Source: Trichosphaerium sp. ATCC 40318
Lineage: Eukaryota; Discosea; Flabellinia; Trichosidae
Length of the DNA stretch: 64,000 nucleotides
Assembly (NCBI GenBank): GCA_038496445.1
Contig: JALMLS010000418.1
Location: 224,264 to 288,263, forward strand
Direction of reading: 5' to 3'
Part shown: positions 35,706-48,441 of the stretch, piece after piece
How the letters are laid out: each line of letters opens with the position of its first letter
Numbering within the stretch: the stretch's first letter is position 1
Made by a program: the position numbers and the translations under genes
The notes under the pieces: generated by a model
Told to the model about the DNA's origin: nothing
The model's database searches: none
What the model saw: only the letters and a program-made list of their open reading frames with translations

Positions 35706-37412
35706 ATGGAACCTTATATAAGCATACAACACGACTGGCATGCTATTTCAGTTTCTGATACATTCTACTGTAACTTTACAAACTTTCCGGGTAACTCAAA
35801 GTAAGAATAGGCGTAATACGTTCTCATACGCTCTAGGTACTAATAAAGAGTTGTATGGTAAAGTTACACGTATAAATAACAGTACAATGTCACTCGATAA
35901 AGCAACAGCCTCAAGCATTGGCAAAAACGTTCAAATACAGGCTAATTTTCGCCTACAGTCCATTTCTGTTACCGTAGGTACAGTAATCATGTGTCACACC
36001 AATTCCACCTGCTAAAATACGTAGACAAGCGTTTATACAGCTTTATTTCTCCAAAAGCGGAGTATGGGATGACTTGTGGCGCGTCATCGCTTGCATCAAA
36101 TGATGGCAATCTAGTAAGCACCTACGACGCTAAAACATTGGTTCTAATTAATAATAATAGGTTATAACCGCTCACGACGATGCAACACTTCAAGCATGGG
36201 AATTCAAAGGTCAACAGCCATTGCCATACGTAAAACGCTCTAACATCAATCACAAACTGTTTAATAACGATTGGTATCTAGGGTACAATGAAAGGACATG
36301 TGGGTGACGTTTACACATGTCAACTTTTTCCAAGCGGTAAAGTTGTACTGAGTTCTGGTACTCATAAAGTTTTTGTTTTTTCTTATCCAAATTAACCAAG
36401 TTTTTACTTTAAGGTGCTGATACACAAATCAAGATTTGGTCTTTAATTTATGACTGTGAGTGTGTAGCTACACTTACAGGTCATAAACAAGCTGTATTTG
36501 GAACTGATATTATTGGTCAAGGACGGGAAATTGTCTGTAAGAAAATTGTGTTCTCGTAATCGAAAAAACTGATTTGATTTTTTTAGCATGCTCTAGAGAC
36601 ACCACAATAAAGTTATGGAGTGTTCCTACTAAAGAATGTGAAGCTACATTAAATACATCCAGTACGTCATAAATAAGCTCCGAAAATAGAGCAAAACACG
36701 TGATAGATGGATTTTTTTTCTGATAACAAAAATAGGTGCTGTAAATCAATGTCGCATTCTTTCACATCCCAATTCTGGAAGTACGTTCGCTTTAAAAATA
36801 AGTAGATGTATTTGAATTAATCACATTATATTATAGATGAAGGAAACAATATTGTTATGGCTGTAACAGAAAATGGAGCGTTGCACGCATTCGATCTTAC
36901 TTCACAAAAAAAGGTTAAAAAAATAAGTTAACCTGTTTTCTGTTCTTACTGTTAACCTCAGGTTTTTTCTCCAATAACTCATAAATCTGCTTTGAACTGT
37001 TGCTCTGCTACAAGTAATCCACATGTTATATCCGCTGGATCACAGAACGGCATAGTCTATTTTTATGATACTAGAAAGCCGTACGTAAATTTTTTTCTTC
37101 ATAAAAATACTTATACCAATCAGGACTGAAAACCTATATCAACATCAACGAAGTCAAGCACCTATAAGATCTCTACATCCACAAGCAAACGATAGGATAT
37201 GGGTAGGAACAGGTATGAAGAGAAAGAAAAAAAAGTGAAACTAAAAAAAAGCCACAGGAGACGGAATGCTTTTTAAACTCAATGTCAAAGAAAAGAGAAC
37301 AGAACTTGATTGTATTGGCAGCGATCTTGAAAGTATTACTTCAGTACATAGCTCAGGTGGTAGCTTATTCACTACTTCAAATGATAAAGTACTGAGAAAG
37401 TACAAACTGTAA
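35706..37412 (+). CDS. PAAF1: PAAF1-like WD40 protein (proteasomal ATPase-associated factor)
   Basis: A WD-repeat protein that in animals binds 19S ATPase subunits and influences 26S assembly. The start at 35706 gives MEPYISIQHDWHAISVSDTF, aligning with the family's IQSDW N-terminus, and then CNFTNFPG splices to ELYGKVTRIN. Repeats seen: GHVGDVYTCQLFPSGKVVLSSG (about 36297-36360) with ADTQIKIWSL, CVATLTGHKQ, GQGREIV then SCSRDTTIKLWSV (36590-36645), SALNCCSATSNPHVISAGSQ with NGIVYFYDTRKP (36990-37080), and a final LESITSVHSSGGSLF...LRKYKL. The ALNCC...GSQNGIVYFYD segment is a good PAAF1 landmark. About a dozen very short introns. Confidence 0.82.
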
Positions 37413-37648
37413 ACTTGTCCACCAAGAAAAAACCAAGAAAAAAATAAAAAAGCCAATGAACTTTTCGGTTGTCTTCAACAACAAGCATATCACTTAATTA
37501 CTTGAAAGGTCCAAATCTACGTACACATTTCACAAAATATAGTGTACCAAAAATAATCAGTTGACCAGTGTCAAACAAAGTGTTTTATTTTCGTGTTTTT
37601 TTCTTTTTGTTGGTAATATGTACACTTTTTTTTTGGTTTTAACTTCTT

Positions 37649-40600
37649 TTAACTTTGCTCACTGTCATCACTTTCCTCTTCACTACTAAAGCTCTCATTT
37701 TGCTCAGCAAACTGTCGTCGTTTCCTCTCTCGGATACTACTAGTTCTAAGAGCTCTTGGTTTTGGAATACGCTTTTTCTTTGTGTCAGGAGGTCCTGTAG
37801 GTGCTGCTTTCTTTCTTGCACTCAACGAACTAAACAGAGATAAATAAGTAAAATAAGACACGACAACAATGAGAACAACACTTTCTCGTATTTTACAAAG
37901 GACCACTAATAACGTTTTCATGGGCATACCAAAATTTTTACAAAAAAAAATCAATGGACATACCTTTTTTGTTTATAATGTACTAGATGCTCTGTAGAAT
38001 TCCTTCGTTGTGCTGCATCAAAATTCTTTATCATTCTTTTCTTTTCAGGTGTACTTGTAGAACTTATTGTTTCAGGCGTGGATCCAACAGTCTTTGATTT
38101 ACCTGAGAAAAAACAGTTAAAACAAGTCACTGAAAAAAGAAAATATCTCATACGTTTTGTAGTTCTTGGACTGTTTGAGTCATCAGTCATTACTAGAGAA
38201 GAAGAGCTACCGCTCCCTTGAAGGGAGGTTTCTACTTCATGACCAGAAAACACATCATCAGTTGGTTCTGATTGAGATGGGCTTGATTTACCAGTACGAG
38301 CTGCACGCCTTGTTTTTCCCTTAAGGGTACGTTTAGACTTTGATCTTGAAGGTTTCTTCTCCTCAGCTCCCATAGATGGACTAGCTGGTCCATTCCTTCC
38401 TTCTAATGTTTGCCCTTTTCCATGGATATTAAGAACATTATCACGTGGTGTTTTTGTTGGATTTTCACCAGAATGTTCTGAAATGGATATTTTATCTCCA
38501 TCTTCTTCTTGAGTTGACTCAGTAGCTGATTCGTTAGCCTCTGGGATATCTTCAACTGAAGTTGCTTTCCTTGGGTGTTGCGAGAAGAACTGTGATAAAA
38601 CTTCTACATCAAAGCCTTCAGGTAGACTAGCAAAAAGAGGATGCTTAAACAAACCATCAGCAAAGCCAAGTGTATCATATTGCATACCTTTAAGAGATCA
38701 ATAGACTCCGGTCTATCTGCTGCGTTTCTTGTCATACACTGCTCTACAAAACTTACAAACTCAGGTTTATAGAGTCCAGGTTCTTGCAATCGAGCTGGTT
38801 CCTAGGTTGTGGATAAATAAATGATCGAAATATGTCGAAAGATAATTTTGGTAGGTCAAATGGGATACAAGCGTACTTGTGAAGATATCTTAAAGAGCGC
38901 AGATATTGGTGGACGATCGTGATAAGGTGGTTTTGTCTCTGCTAGCTCAATACATGTAACACCTAAAGACCACACATCTACCTTTTGAGTATGGCCATCT
39001 TCCATAACAATCTCTGGTGCCATCCTACAACAAAATTAAAAAACGAACATTCCATCGCTCATGAAGTGATTAAAACATACCAATGAGGTGATCCTACACT
39101 AGTATAACGTTCTATCATATTATTCACCTGTGCAGATATCGAAAAATCGGCTAAATAGAACAGGTAAGTTACTTTCTTTGATTAAGTTGCATTTTTTTGT
39201 AAAGTTGACTTACTGAGTTTACAAACACCACCAGTTTTAGCTAAAACATTAGCAGCTTTAATGTTTCTGTGTATACGATTATGCTTATGAATAAAAGAAA
39301 GAGATTTGACTAGTTGTAACATAATAGCTACAATACACTCTTCAGGTATAGGACCACCAATACGGTCCATAAGGTCTACTAAAGACCCTATATCACAATA
39401 CTCCATGACAACCTAAATCTCCGATTTAGCTTTTTTTCGAAGCGAGAGGCACGAAGACAAAAAATCAAAGTTGAGGTTTTGAAGGTAAAAGGCTTAGATG
39501 GTAAACATCTGGTTTCGTGTACCCATGGTTTCTTGTTCCTCATGTAAACTCCATGATATTTTACAATATTAACATGTTGTAAATCATTCAATGCACGTAA
39601 TTCTGCTTCTAATGACTTGCAGTTGATATTTTCATTAAATATCTTAATAGCTACTTTATCTGTAGAGTCTATCTGATGTGCACAATAAACAGTACCAAAT
39701 GCACCTTTACCAAGAATCTCGCCTGAACAAAAAAAACCAATAAATAATTTGCATTCAAGTACGAACAACAAGAGCTCATGTTATAGAGTGCAACTCAAAT
39801 TTAAAAAATCCTTCTTACAAAGAAGGCGCACGTACCTCTTTGAAATATTTTGGCAGGATTATTCTTATAGTAAATATCCTCTGGAGAACTCCTACAAACA
39901 ACTTGTTAGCACCACAACAACAATAAAAATAAATGAAACATTTAGTGTTCGTACTGTGTCACTTCATATTTTAGAAGAGAATTTTGAGTCCTTAGAGCAT
40001 CTCGCTCTTCTCTCAGCTCAGTCAATTGCGCTCTATGAACAAGTCATTACATTGGCTGTTTTTAAAACCATTAAAGAGATTTAACACGAACCTGACTCTT
40101 GTGAGCTCTTCTGTGTTCATAACTGCTCCGTTACGATCTTTCTTGCTTAATTTCCTTTCAAGAGCTTCTATAGACTCACTAGAAAGGAAAGATGTCTCAC
40201 TCAACGCCATAGATGATGTAGCATCTTTAAAAACAAATATGTCAAAAAAAATAGTTTAGAAGTTGATTTATAAACATACCTATAATACCAGGCGCTGCAG
40301 CACCTGTCCGTCTAAACTGAGCGACATAATTATTACCCATTTGGGATAGAGACATTTGCAAGAACATCTTTTAAGAAAAATCGGTTAGAAAAACGCTAAA
40401 AAGAGCCAAAACGCTATCAAATATAGCCACAAGAGTGTCAACTAAAACGTTTAACGTACTTTTGATCCATTTCTGTGTTTAGCTTCAATAGTCCTTGATG
40501 TATTCATCATTTTCTGTATTTTGCTCTGTTTGTATGATTTTAAATACTGTTCATGCTTTTTAGGGCTTAAAAACATTAACATCTGCAAAAAAAAGGTATC

Positions 40601-41284
40601 AGGACCTAAGAATCTATATCAACTTCTATGATACTTACTGTCACGTTATGTCCTAGAGCCTCACGCTCATCCCATCCAAACATTTCTTGTGCTGCTTTGT
40701 TAAAGCATACAATACGCCCATCATCGTTGGTGACTACTATTGCGTCTGGTAGGATAGCAAACGCGCTAAAGAACAGGATCAGTACCGAAATTGATTGTGA
40801 TGGTTTTTTTTGTCTGCAACGTTAATTGTTACGCTTGTTTGTTGCAAATAGAGTAGTGTAGAGTAATACCTAAACGGTTCCACATCGGTGGCAGCCACTA
40901 TTAATACCGCAATCCATTGGTCCTATTTCTTTTTAGTTTCAGTACTGGTGGTTGTAGTATGTACCATGTCTGATTTAGAGCGCGTTTGAAGGAATAATAA
41001 TTTACGCTTGTTTATTACAACGAAGCAATGGTCGTGTGCGGCTAGATCTGCTGCTTGGATTAACGCTCCTTCAAGCTTGATCTTTTTCCATGGTCGCTTT
41101 GAAGTAGCCTAAGGTGAAGCTTCAGAGCCTGAACTAGTTGATACGCTTATATAGCACTTACCGCAACGTTGTTATACAATTCTAGGCGATCTGCAAGCAC
41201 TACACACCATTTTTTCTTCCATTTGCTCCCTGTTTTCTTACGAAGGAATCCTTGCTTTAGAATAGGGTCGCTGTTACTTGCCAT
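37649..41284 (-). CDS. PH-PAS-STE20-like protein kinase, with altered HRD and DFG motifs
   Basis: One spliced frame joins three domains. PH (41284-40870): MASNSDPILKQGFLRKK, KWKKKWCVVLADRLELY, CFVVINKRKLLFLQT, DQWIAVLIVAA. PAS (40800-40300): FAILPDAIVVTNDDGRIVCF, NKAAQEMFGWDEREALG, then EQYLKSYKQ and HRNGSKMFLQM. A coiled segment (40200-39950) has EALERKLSKKDRNG and ELREERDALRTQN. The kinase (39760-38650): GEILGKGAFGTVY, VAIKIF lysine, MEYCDIGSLVDLM, then IHRNIKAANVL instead of HRD, DFSISAQ instead of DFG, GSPHWMAPEIV, DVWSLGVTCIELA and RPESIDLLKHPLF. The sequence around these motifs places it with STE20/MST kinases. The tail is Ser-rich and acidic with basic patches, ending SEEESDDSEQS. The Asp-to-Asn change in HRD suggests weak or absent catalysis, though ATP-binding residues remain. 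Confidence 0.82.
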
Positions 41285-41870
41285 TTTATTTCTATTAGTT
41301 CATTCCGCGTTTTACGTCACAATGAGGTTTTGAATAAGTACTTTCACACGTATGTATGCGTCTGGAGTAAATAAAGGCCGATGTTACCTGACTTATCCCC
41401 TTGCCCAAAGTAGTTAATTTTCGGAATAAAACTGCTTCCAAAGGAGTAAAACGCATACGATTGCATTAACCCACTCAATGTGTTGTTTAGTTCGGTAGCT
41501 CATAAAGCGAGTAAGCTAAACTCCGTGCTTGCATCCGTAAAACAACATCCTGCATCACGGCACAACCAGTTAGACGCTAGATGCGACTCAGTAAGCTAGC
41601 AGCTAAGAAATTTAGTACATTTACATGTTATGTACTGTACAAAACAAAGGAGTCCTCTTTTCTCGTTCTCACTATTACGTTGTTTGTCAGAAAATACGAA
41701 TTCAAGCAAAAAATGTCTTACAAACCGGGCAATTTGCATCAACAAAAAAAAAATAACTCGAAAAGAATTTAAAATCTGAGTCAAACCATTTGGCAACAAT
41801 ACGCCAAATGCGCCGCCGAAGATTCGGGTCAGTACAATAATACTATCTAAGCGCATTACAATGATCTAAC
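41285..41870. other. Intergenic/5' region between kinase and the next plus-strand gene
   Basis: About 590 nt. It must hold the kinase promoter and the 5' end of the plus-strand gene whose first clear exon starts about 41880. A short plus-strand frame MSYKPGNLHQQKKNNSKR (41714-41770) and an opposing 86-codon minus-strand frame are present; neither can be tied to a gene. Confidence 0.35.
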
Positions 41871-43873
41871 ATGCAATAGGGCCATTTTATGCTGTTTAAT
41901 ATGCCTAATAGGCATAACTGCTCTTATTAATGCTATACTATTCGCAGGTAATATCTTTTTTCGTTTTAGCTTTTTTTAATACTGTCCACGTGTTTTGTAA
42001 AAAAAAACTGATCTAAATCGATAAACTAACTCAAGAAAGGCCTTGGAGACGTAGAAACGAACGCATGGTTTGATTCATACAAAGCCATACGAGTATACTG
42101 ATTAGATCAAGGCTACAGTACTAAAAACGCGTAGGAATCAGTAAGACCAGCTGTAGGGATCGTTGTGAAGCACTTCAAACGCCAAACACACTGGAACAGA
42201 GAAGAAAAGCAGGAAAGCGAAGTAGTCAGTGAAGACGAGCTAAGAAGGGCTAAATCTACTGCTAAGCCGATTGTAACAAATAATGATAAAGACGCTGGTA
42301 TGAGAATTGACATTTTTTTTTCACTAATTGCAGCGAGTAGTCAAACCTACAGATGTACCTGCAGCGCAAAAAACCGCTGATAAACGAGATTTAGTATTAA
42401 AGCAACTCCTTGAGAAGAGACGACGCATCGCTGAAGGAAAAACTGTATTAAATACAGTCGTCCCAACTGCGCATGCGACTACACAGCATGTTGATATCAA
42501 GAAGACATCAGCTCCTACGCCAAAACCAAATATAGTCAAATCTACAATCTCAACTGATATTGACAAACACAAGACGGCTGTAACTCAAGCAGCGAAGAGT
42601 ACAACTACAAAACCAATGAACAGAGTGATTTACCTCGAAGACCTTAACAAGTACTCTACCTTAAAGAGACACCAAGCGGAATACTTCTGATTCTCTTGTA
42701 GAAATGAACACTTTGATGTCACTCTGTGTATACTAGTAACAGAAGGAGATAAGGTAATCACCAAGCTGTTACTGAGGCTTTTGATGTTTGTTCTCTTTTG
42801 ATAACTAATTGATCGTTAGCGCTTTGTTGAAGGTTTGTTGGATTCTATTAAGAAAGTTGGTTTATTAGAAGCTATGAATGGGACTGTAATATTGGCTGAC
42901 GAAATCACACCTGATCTTCAGAGTGTTGGTGACGCATATGAAGCACGTGTTATGCACTCAAATGGCATTGATGGTATCAGTATGAAAATTACAAAGATGA
43001 TAAAGTAAGAGAAAACTGAGACAACCTGTAACCAATTTGAGTTTAGGAGCTTGAAGACCAAGTACGTTATTCTATCTACACCTGGGTGGTATATACCACA
43101 ATACATAAGAGGTAAACTACGTAGTGTTGCTGTATACTAAATAATGCCCAAGGCTGGCCACACTTGCTTACAGAATCTATTGATATTCTTGCCAAAGTGC
43201 GTTTTGGTTTTATGAGTACTTTTCTACTCATGTCCTCATTTTAATATTAGAAAGAGGCATCGGTTGTTCGATTGTATAATCCAGAAGTGAACAGACCTCA
43301 CTCTAAGAACAGCTGTTAGTACCAATTTTTTATTAACTTTATTAAATTTTTGTTTAGATAGAAAGCGTTGTAGTACTCTTAACCCTGAGCGAGTACCGTA
43401 CGTGCCTATTTCGTATTAATGAGGTAGTGTATTCTAATGATACTTGACAATAGGTACTGGTTGTGTAATTGTTTTTTCTTGCCAGAGATAAACGTTGAAG
43501 ACATATATCCTGATGAGATTTGGCGTTGTGGTCCAGAAGAAGGAGATGCCAGTTTTTATTGTACAAAAGGAAACCACTGTAACCTATCAGTACGGATTTT
43601 ATCCTCTCTTTTATGTACAAATCAATTAATTTGTTCTTCATTATAGTTAAATCCTAGTATATTTCGGAAAGGCTTCTGGTACGATAACACTTATTCCTTT
43701 TTTTTTCTGATTTCTTTTCCTCGTCTTTTAGGCTTCAATATTTGAGTTGGTTTTCAAAGAATGATAAAAGTCAAAGTAGAAAAGAGTTCGAGCATGGATA
43801 CAGAAAAACATGGAAGAAACTTGATTTGACTATAGCTTCCAGTAGGAGTATATTCCATGTTAAAAAAAAGTAA
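41871..43873 (+). CDS. Probable type II membrane protein with luminal domain (unrecognised)
   Basis: The first clear exon (about 41875-41946) encodes a transmembrane helix, ILCCLICLIGITALINAILF. It joins in phase to GLGDVETNAWFDSYKAI (42040-42090), then a charged stem HFKRQTHWNREEKQESE...LRRAKS, and over another intron a long Lys/Thr-rich stem (VLKQLLEKRRRIAEGKTVL, TSAPTPKPN). The distal part reads RVIYLEDLNKYSTLKRHQAEYF, HFDVTLCILVTEGDK, FVEGLLDSIKKVGLLEAMNG, TVILADEITPDLQS, and later WPHLLTESIDILAKKEASVV, DIYPDEIWRCGPEEGD and a last exon LQYLSWFSKNDKSQSRKEFE ending HVKKK. The TM-stem-globular layout is that of Golgi glycosyltransferases, but no DxD motif is visible. The start codon is not found, and joins around 43000-43740 are tentative. 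Confidence 0.48.
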
Positions 43874-44266
43874 ACAGAGTGACTAACTAAAAGTTCTGCC
43901 CTTGTACCAAAAATAATTAAAAAAACCAATAAAAACAAACCTAGCTTAAAGCTACCTGGTTGGCTGTTTAAACAGTTACTGATTATTGTTTATCATTCTT
44001 TTGGGGGTTGTGGGATGAGATTCAACAAACTCAACAAACTAACAAAAGACAGTAAAAATAAGAATTGTATTTGATACAGTACAGAGTCAATTGACTGTTT
44101 GTGGTTATAAATCGTTTTGCAACTTGAAACTGTTTTTTTTAAGCGCTTGCTCTTTGTAATATCACGTGGTATTCGAAATTCTACACTGCTTGATACAATG
44201 CACTCAATAGTCAGAGGTACCTCATAAAGAAAAGATACATGGGCAATTGATTGGATATAAATAATT
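43874..44266. other. Intergenic region between convergent genes
   Basis: 393 nt between convergent 3' ends. At 44011-44042 it has a short stretch (GAGATTCAACAAACT) like the outer edge of the inverted duplication units at 7.0 and 19.0 kb, possibly a third fragment of that element. A CACGTG lies near 44162. Confidence 0.4.
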
Positions 44267-46174
44267 TTATTTTACTTTTTGGTTGTTTGCTGTAGCTCTG
44301 TTCTCGTACATTTCCTCTATATTTATAATGAGAGTTAACAATGGCTTTGGATTATAAGGGAATAATCCTTTATCATTTAATCTTGCTATGGCATAACGTA
44401 ATCGTATAAGAGTACCAACAAATTTATCAATAGGTTCATCTTTTTTTTTAGTTCCTTCAATTGATATATTACCAAACTTGACCAAAATGTCTTCCTCGGG
44501 GATATCACCTTCATCAAAACCATCCAGAGATATCTCCAAATTAAAGTCTCTTTGTGTAATCTTAAGATACGTTACAAAGTATTGTAGAAAAGAAGTTTCG
44601 TTATCCATAAGTAAGTCAACAAGAACAGAATGATCAAAAGATATTTCACAAAAAAAACGAAAGAGTAAAGCATGTGGGTTGTATGCTTTGAATAAGTCAC
44701 TTATTTGATCATTATTAGCACAATGAACACTTAATCTTGTATGAATATTCAACAGAGAAGACAATACAGATACCATCATACCATCATCAGAGATAAATAA
44801 GGAAATAAGTTGAGAAGGATCGAACTGTTTGAAAAAAGCTAAAACGCAATGTTAGGTAAAAAGATTTTTTCTTTGCTTACCTGAGTTAACTTGGAGTTGT
44901 CCTAATAACCAAGAAATACCTTCTTTCGTATTAGCATATGTCACTTTATCCAAAAGATCAAGTAGAAGTATAATAAAAGGTCGATGAAGTATGCTTGAAT
45001 TATCAACTGGTTTTATGAATTGGCAAAAATCAAAATCATCAAAATACTCTTCATCTTGTTGCTTTGGAACCATTGATGGTATAGCCGATACTAAAGCTGT
45101 AACAATAACACCTATCTATTTAAAGTATAACAGTAAGCAATTAAGATAAATTAAGATATATACAGTACCTGATCGATATCTTCAATGTGAGGCATATACG
45201 TTTGTAAGATTTTAATACATCCCAACCTTAGTTCAACCCACCCTATAGAATCTTTACCAGATGATTTAATAATAAGCAGTAGCTATTTATGTGTTAGTGT
45301 ATCAGTTATGCAAGGTCGTAGCTACATACACGGAGCACTACTTTGTGAAATTGTGAAATCCGATCAACTGGGTCAACATTGCTTAATAGCGTTGCTATAT
45401 TGATGTATCTTTTAAACAATGCCAAGTGTTGTTGAAACCTTAGAGGATGCTCGATAATGGACTGAATAGATGCATCATTCAAGCGACAAATACTAACTGA
45501 AATAATCCCGTGAATATCAATCTGTGTCAAAAGAAGACGCAAAATATCATGACGTTCCTGAAAAAAGTAAGAAAACAAAACTATTATCGTGTACAACGCA
45601 CGTTGTCCAGCACGTGTTTTATGACACGGCATAACCACCAAAGTGACGTACTATGTTGTTCTGGTGTATAAAACGGAATGCGAGCGATGACTATAGTGAG
45701 TAAACGTTGATTGACGTTAATGTCGTTCCAATCAAGCATAACTAGATCTGCAAGAATGAGGCCTTTGCAATGCTTTAGCTATCGTTTTGAACACAAGAAA
45801 ATGTACCTGCGACGTGGCTCGTTACTCTGTTGCCTTGTTCCCACAGTTTTAAAACCGTTTCGTTTATGTCGTTTATACACGGTGAAATAATCTGCCTACA
45901 CATTACCCCTACGTGTTCTTCAAACTCTACGTCATCTTTTAGATATTGAATAGCCCTTTGAACGATATTTGCTGATAGTAGAGTTTTATCGATGCTGCTG
46001 TGTTCCTAGGCGTATGCGTAAGCGTAGAAAAGCCAATTAACGTACCCACAAAGGTCTAATAGCCAACGATAATTGTTCAGCGGTTATTTTAGCTTCACCG
46101 CATAATACAGCGCCTGTTGTAACTGCTGCGAATAAAGTTTCGAATTGCCCAAGAGTGTCAATACCAATTTCCAT
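44267..46174 (-). CDS. LINS1/Lines homologue
   Basis: Related to the Lines protein (Drosophila lines, human LINS1), an armadillo-like helical protein of poorly known molecular role. The diagnostic C-terminal part is NPHALLFRFFCEISFDHSVL...DNETSFLQYFVTYLKI (44580-44690), followed by DKFVGTLIRLRYAIARLN...GLFPYNPKPLLTLI (44310-44430), in the same order and spacing as animal and plant family members. Upstream exons, spliced from about 46174 (MEIGIDTLGQFETLFAAV), encode helical repeats such as DVEFEEHVGVMCRQIISPC, RHDILRLLLTQIDIHGIIS and GWVELRLGCIKILQTYMP, and an acidic exon DEEYFDDFDFCQF. It shares a 120-nt divergent spacer with the riboflavin transporter-like gene. Confidence 0.75.
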
Positions 46175-46294
46175 CGTATAAGGCTCAGACGCTAATATCA
46201 AGAGAAGGACAGCGAATGCAATGAACTAACCAAAGAACGACTTTAGCACACTTAATCAAACTGACTTTTAGCAGGCATCTCTTACATTGCTCGT

Positions 46295-48168
46295 ATGAGC
46301 AGCGGTAGGAACTCCATTGATAACATTGAAGGCCAAATAGATATTGTGGAGCCTAACAAAGAGGATAGAGAGCGAGACTTGCTAATAAAGCAATATGTGG
46401 AAACTTTACCGAGCTCCGAACAGTACTTGGACTATTTCTCTCAAAAAAAACTAACAACTTGTCAGTGTGCCTTTCTACGTATTTTGCCTCTTTTTATTGC
46501 TCGGTTTGGCGCCTTGGTTGGTTGTTAATGGCATTTATGTTCAAGTACGCTTAGTTCCTCCGTATAACGCTCATACAACATTGTAGATGATACCAAATAA
46601 CGCAGATCTACCTGAAGGTGAAGCAATAGCAGCGTATATAAGCGTAGCTATTCAACTCTCGAATATATTCACTGCTATCTATGTATTCACGCAGGCATAC
46701 ATACCTATACGGTACGGAGAAAAACAATACGTTATCCGCACATGAGAAACACGTTTTTTATTTATTTATTTGAATTGTAACTTTCGAACAGGCATGCCTT
46801 CTCCATGGGTTCACTTATCGTATTAAATTGTATCTGCGCTCTGCTGATAGCTTTCTTGTGGAGAGAGAGTGTTTTCATATTTGGAAGTGAACGTAGTGTA
46901 CCATTACTTATACTTTCATTCTTGAGTGGTGGTATTGGTACACTATCTGTTGTGATATTCTACCCTTTCGCATCACTCTACGGTATGTCCTCATTGTTGA
47001 AAACAATGTGATTGTGGAATAGAACTTGTTTCTGATATGTTATTAAAGGTACAACGCTCACAAGCGCATTGGCGGTTGGCATGGGTGCGTTTTTTGACAT
47101 TAACACAAATATACTTTTTTGTTTTAGACTTTCTTATTATTATCAGGTAGCTCGGGCCTTTTAACTTCTCTACTGGCACTTCTTCAGAGCGCTGGTAAAG
47201 GATTACTCTTTAACGTTGTGGACTACTTCCTTATCCTCGTTGCTGTGATTGTTATCAGCTTTATTTGCTTTGTATTAATTTATGCAGTGCCAGCTGCTCG
47301 CAATTTGAGGCTCCATGCCGAACAGGTACATTGCTTGGTTTCCCTAAAAGAATTAACGATATCAAAGGCAGAGGAGATTAGAACAAGAACTACAACAGAG
47401 GAAAACGTACCACTCCACACGTGGACTATTTTGAAAAAGTCAAAAACAGCAATATTAAGTACGGCGAAGAAGCAAATATAAAGTTGCTTACTACTTCATG
47501 TAGATCAGATGTATATTTCCATTCTGTATGGGTCTTTCCTTTCATTACTACCATACACACTATCTGCTTATAAAGGTGATCACAAAAACACACTGCTCAC
47601 GTGGTACGCAACATCAAAACAAACACAAAAAAACAAAAAAAAACTTCTGTGCAATCTGAAAAGACATTTTGTTGACATTTTGACAGGTCAACAAATATTG
47701 GTGTGGCTTTTGGCGCAATTGGGAGACTGGTGACAGCGAAGAGATCTTTTAGAACACGACGTCTGCCTTTGTTATCTCTTCTACTTGTACGCAACCTTTT
47801 GTTGGGCTTTACTCAAAAAATGCTTTTTAGACGCCACTGTGGATTTACTTGTTTGGTCTTTGCTTTGTAAACAAGGAATTTCCACCTTCTTATGACGCTG
47901 AAATGTCGTTGGCACCTGGTATTGTCTCCATTATTGTGCATGGACTTTTTCAGTTTTTGTACGGCTATGAAGACACCTTGGCATACCACCGCGTAGCTTA
48001 TGACCTAGACGGGACGGAAATCGAACTTGGTACAGTATTTGAAAACAAAAGTTTTAGTGACCTAACGCTTATAAAGGAACGCGCTACGTTGGACTATTTA
48101 ATCAAATAGGAAGCTTTTTAGGCGCCTTTTTTTCATTCGGCCTCACAATGGCGTATTTTGCCGCATAA
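46295..48168 (+). CDS. SLC52-like riboflavin transporter (multipass)
   Basis: A multi-helix transporter resembling the eukaryotic riboflavin transporter family SLC52. The cytosolic N-terminus (MSSGRNSIDNIEGQIDIVEP...) is acidic. The landmark LPEGEAIAAYISVAIQLSNI (46609-46670) matches the SLC52 LPEGW...LVVxIQLAN motif. It is followed by helices in LNCICALLIAFLW, PLLILSFLSGGIGTLSVVIFY, SSGLLTSLLALLQSAG (a second family landmark), VDYFLILVAVIVISFICF, a loop, and WIYLFGLCFVNKEF, PGIVSIIVHGLFQFLYG. The last exon joins to RYVGLFNQIGSFLGAFFSFG...MAYFAA, ending at 48168. At least nine hydrophobic segments are visible. Substrate is inferred from family similarity only. Confidence 0.7.
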
Positions 48169-48441
48169 CTAAATGTACAGTCTAAACTAATAAAACCTTT
48201 GTAAACATACCAAAAAACGGCGCATTGCTGTATCAAGAACCAAATAGTATCGTGTACTACAGCTAACATTTACTGTGTAACACGTACGAACTGTGGCACA
48301 AGCCAAACAGCACGGAGACAATAACAAAATTGAAATCATGTAACATTTTCTCACAAAAAAACGAAAGTCAATTGTAATCATAGTTTTTTTTTTCATCGCC
48401 TAGGGACCAGCTTTTCTGTAAAATACTAACTACAAAAAACT

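Noticed and set aside
48187-48396. Cys-containing small minus-strand frame
   Set aside because: A hydrophobic start and several Cys suggested a secreted peptide, but it sits in the short spacer before RPL18 with no splice or promoter support.
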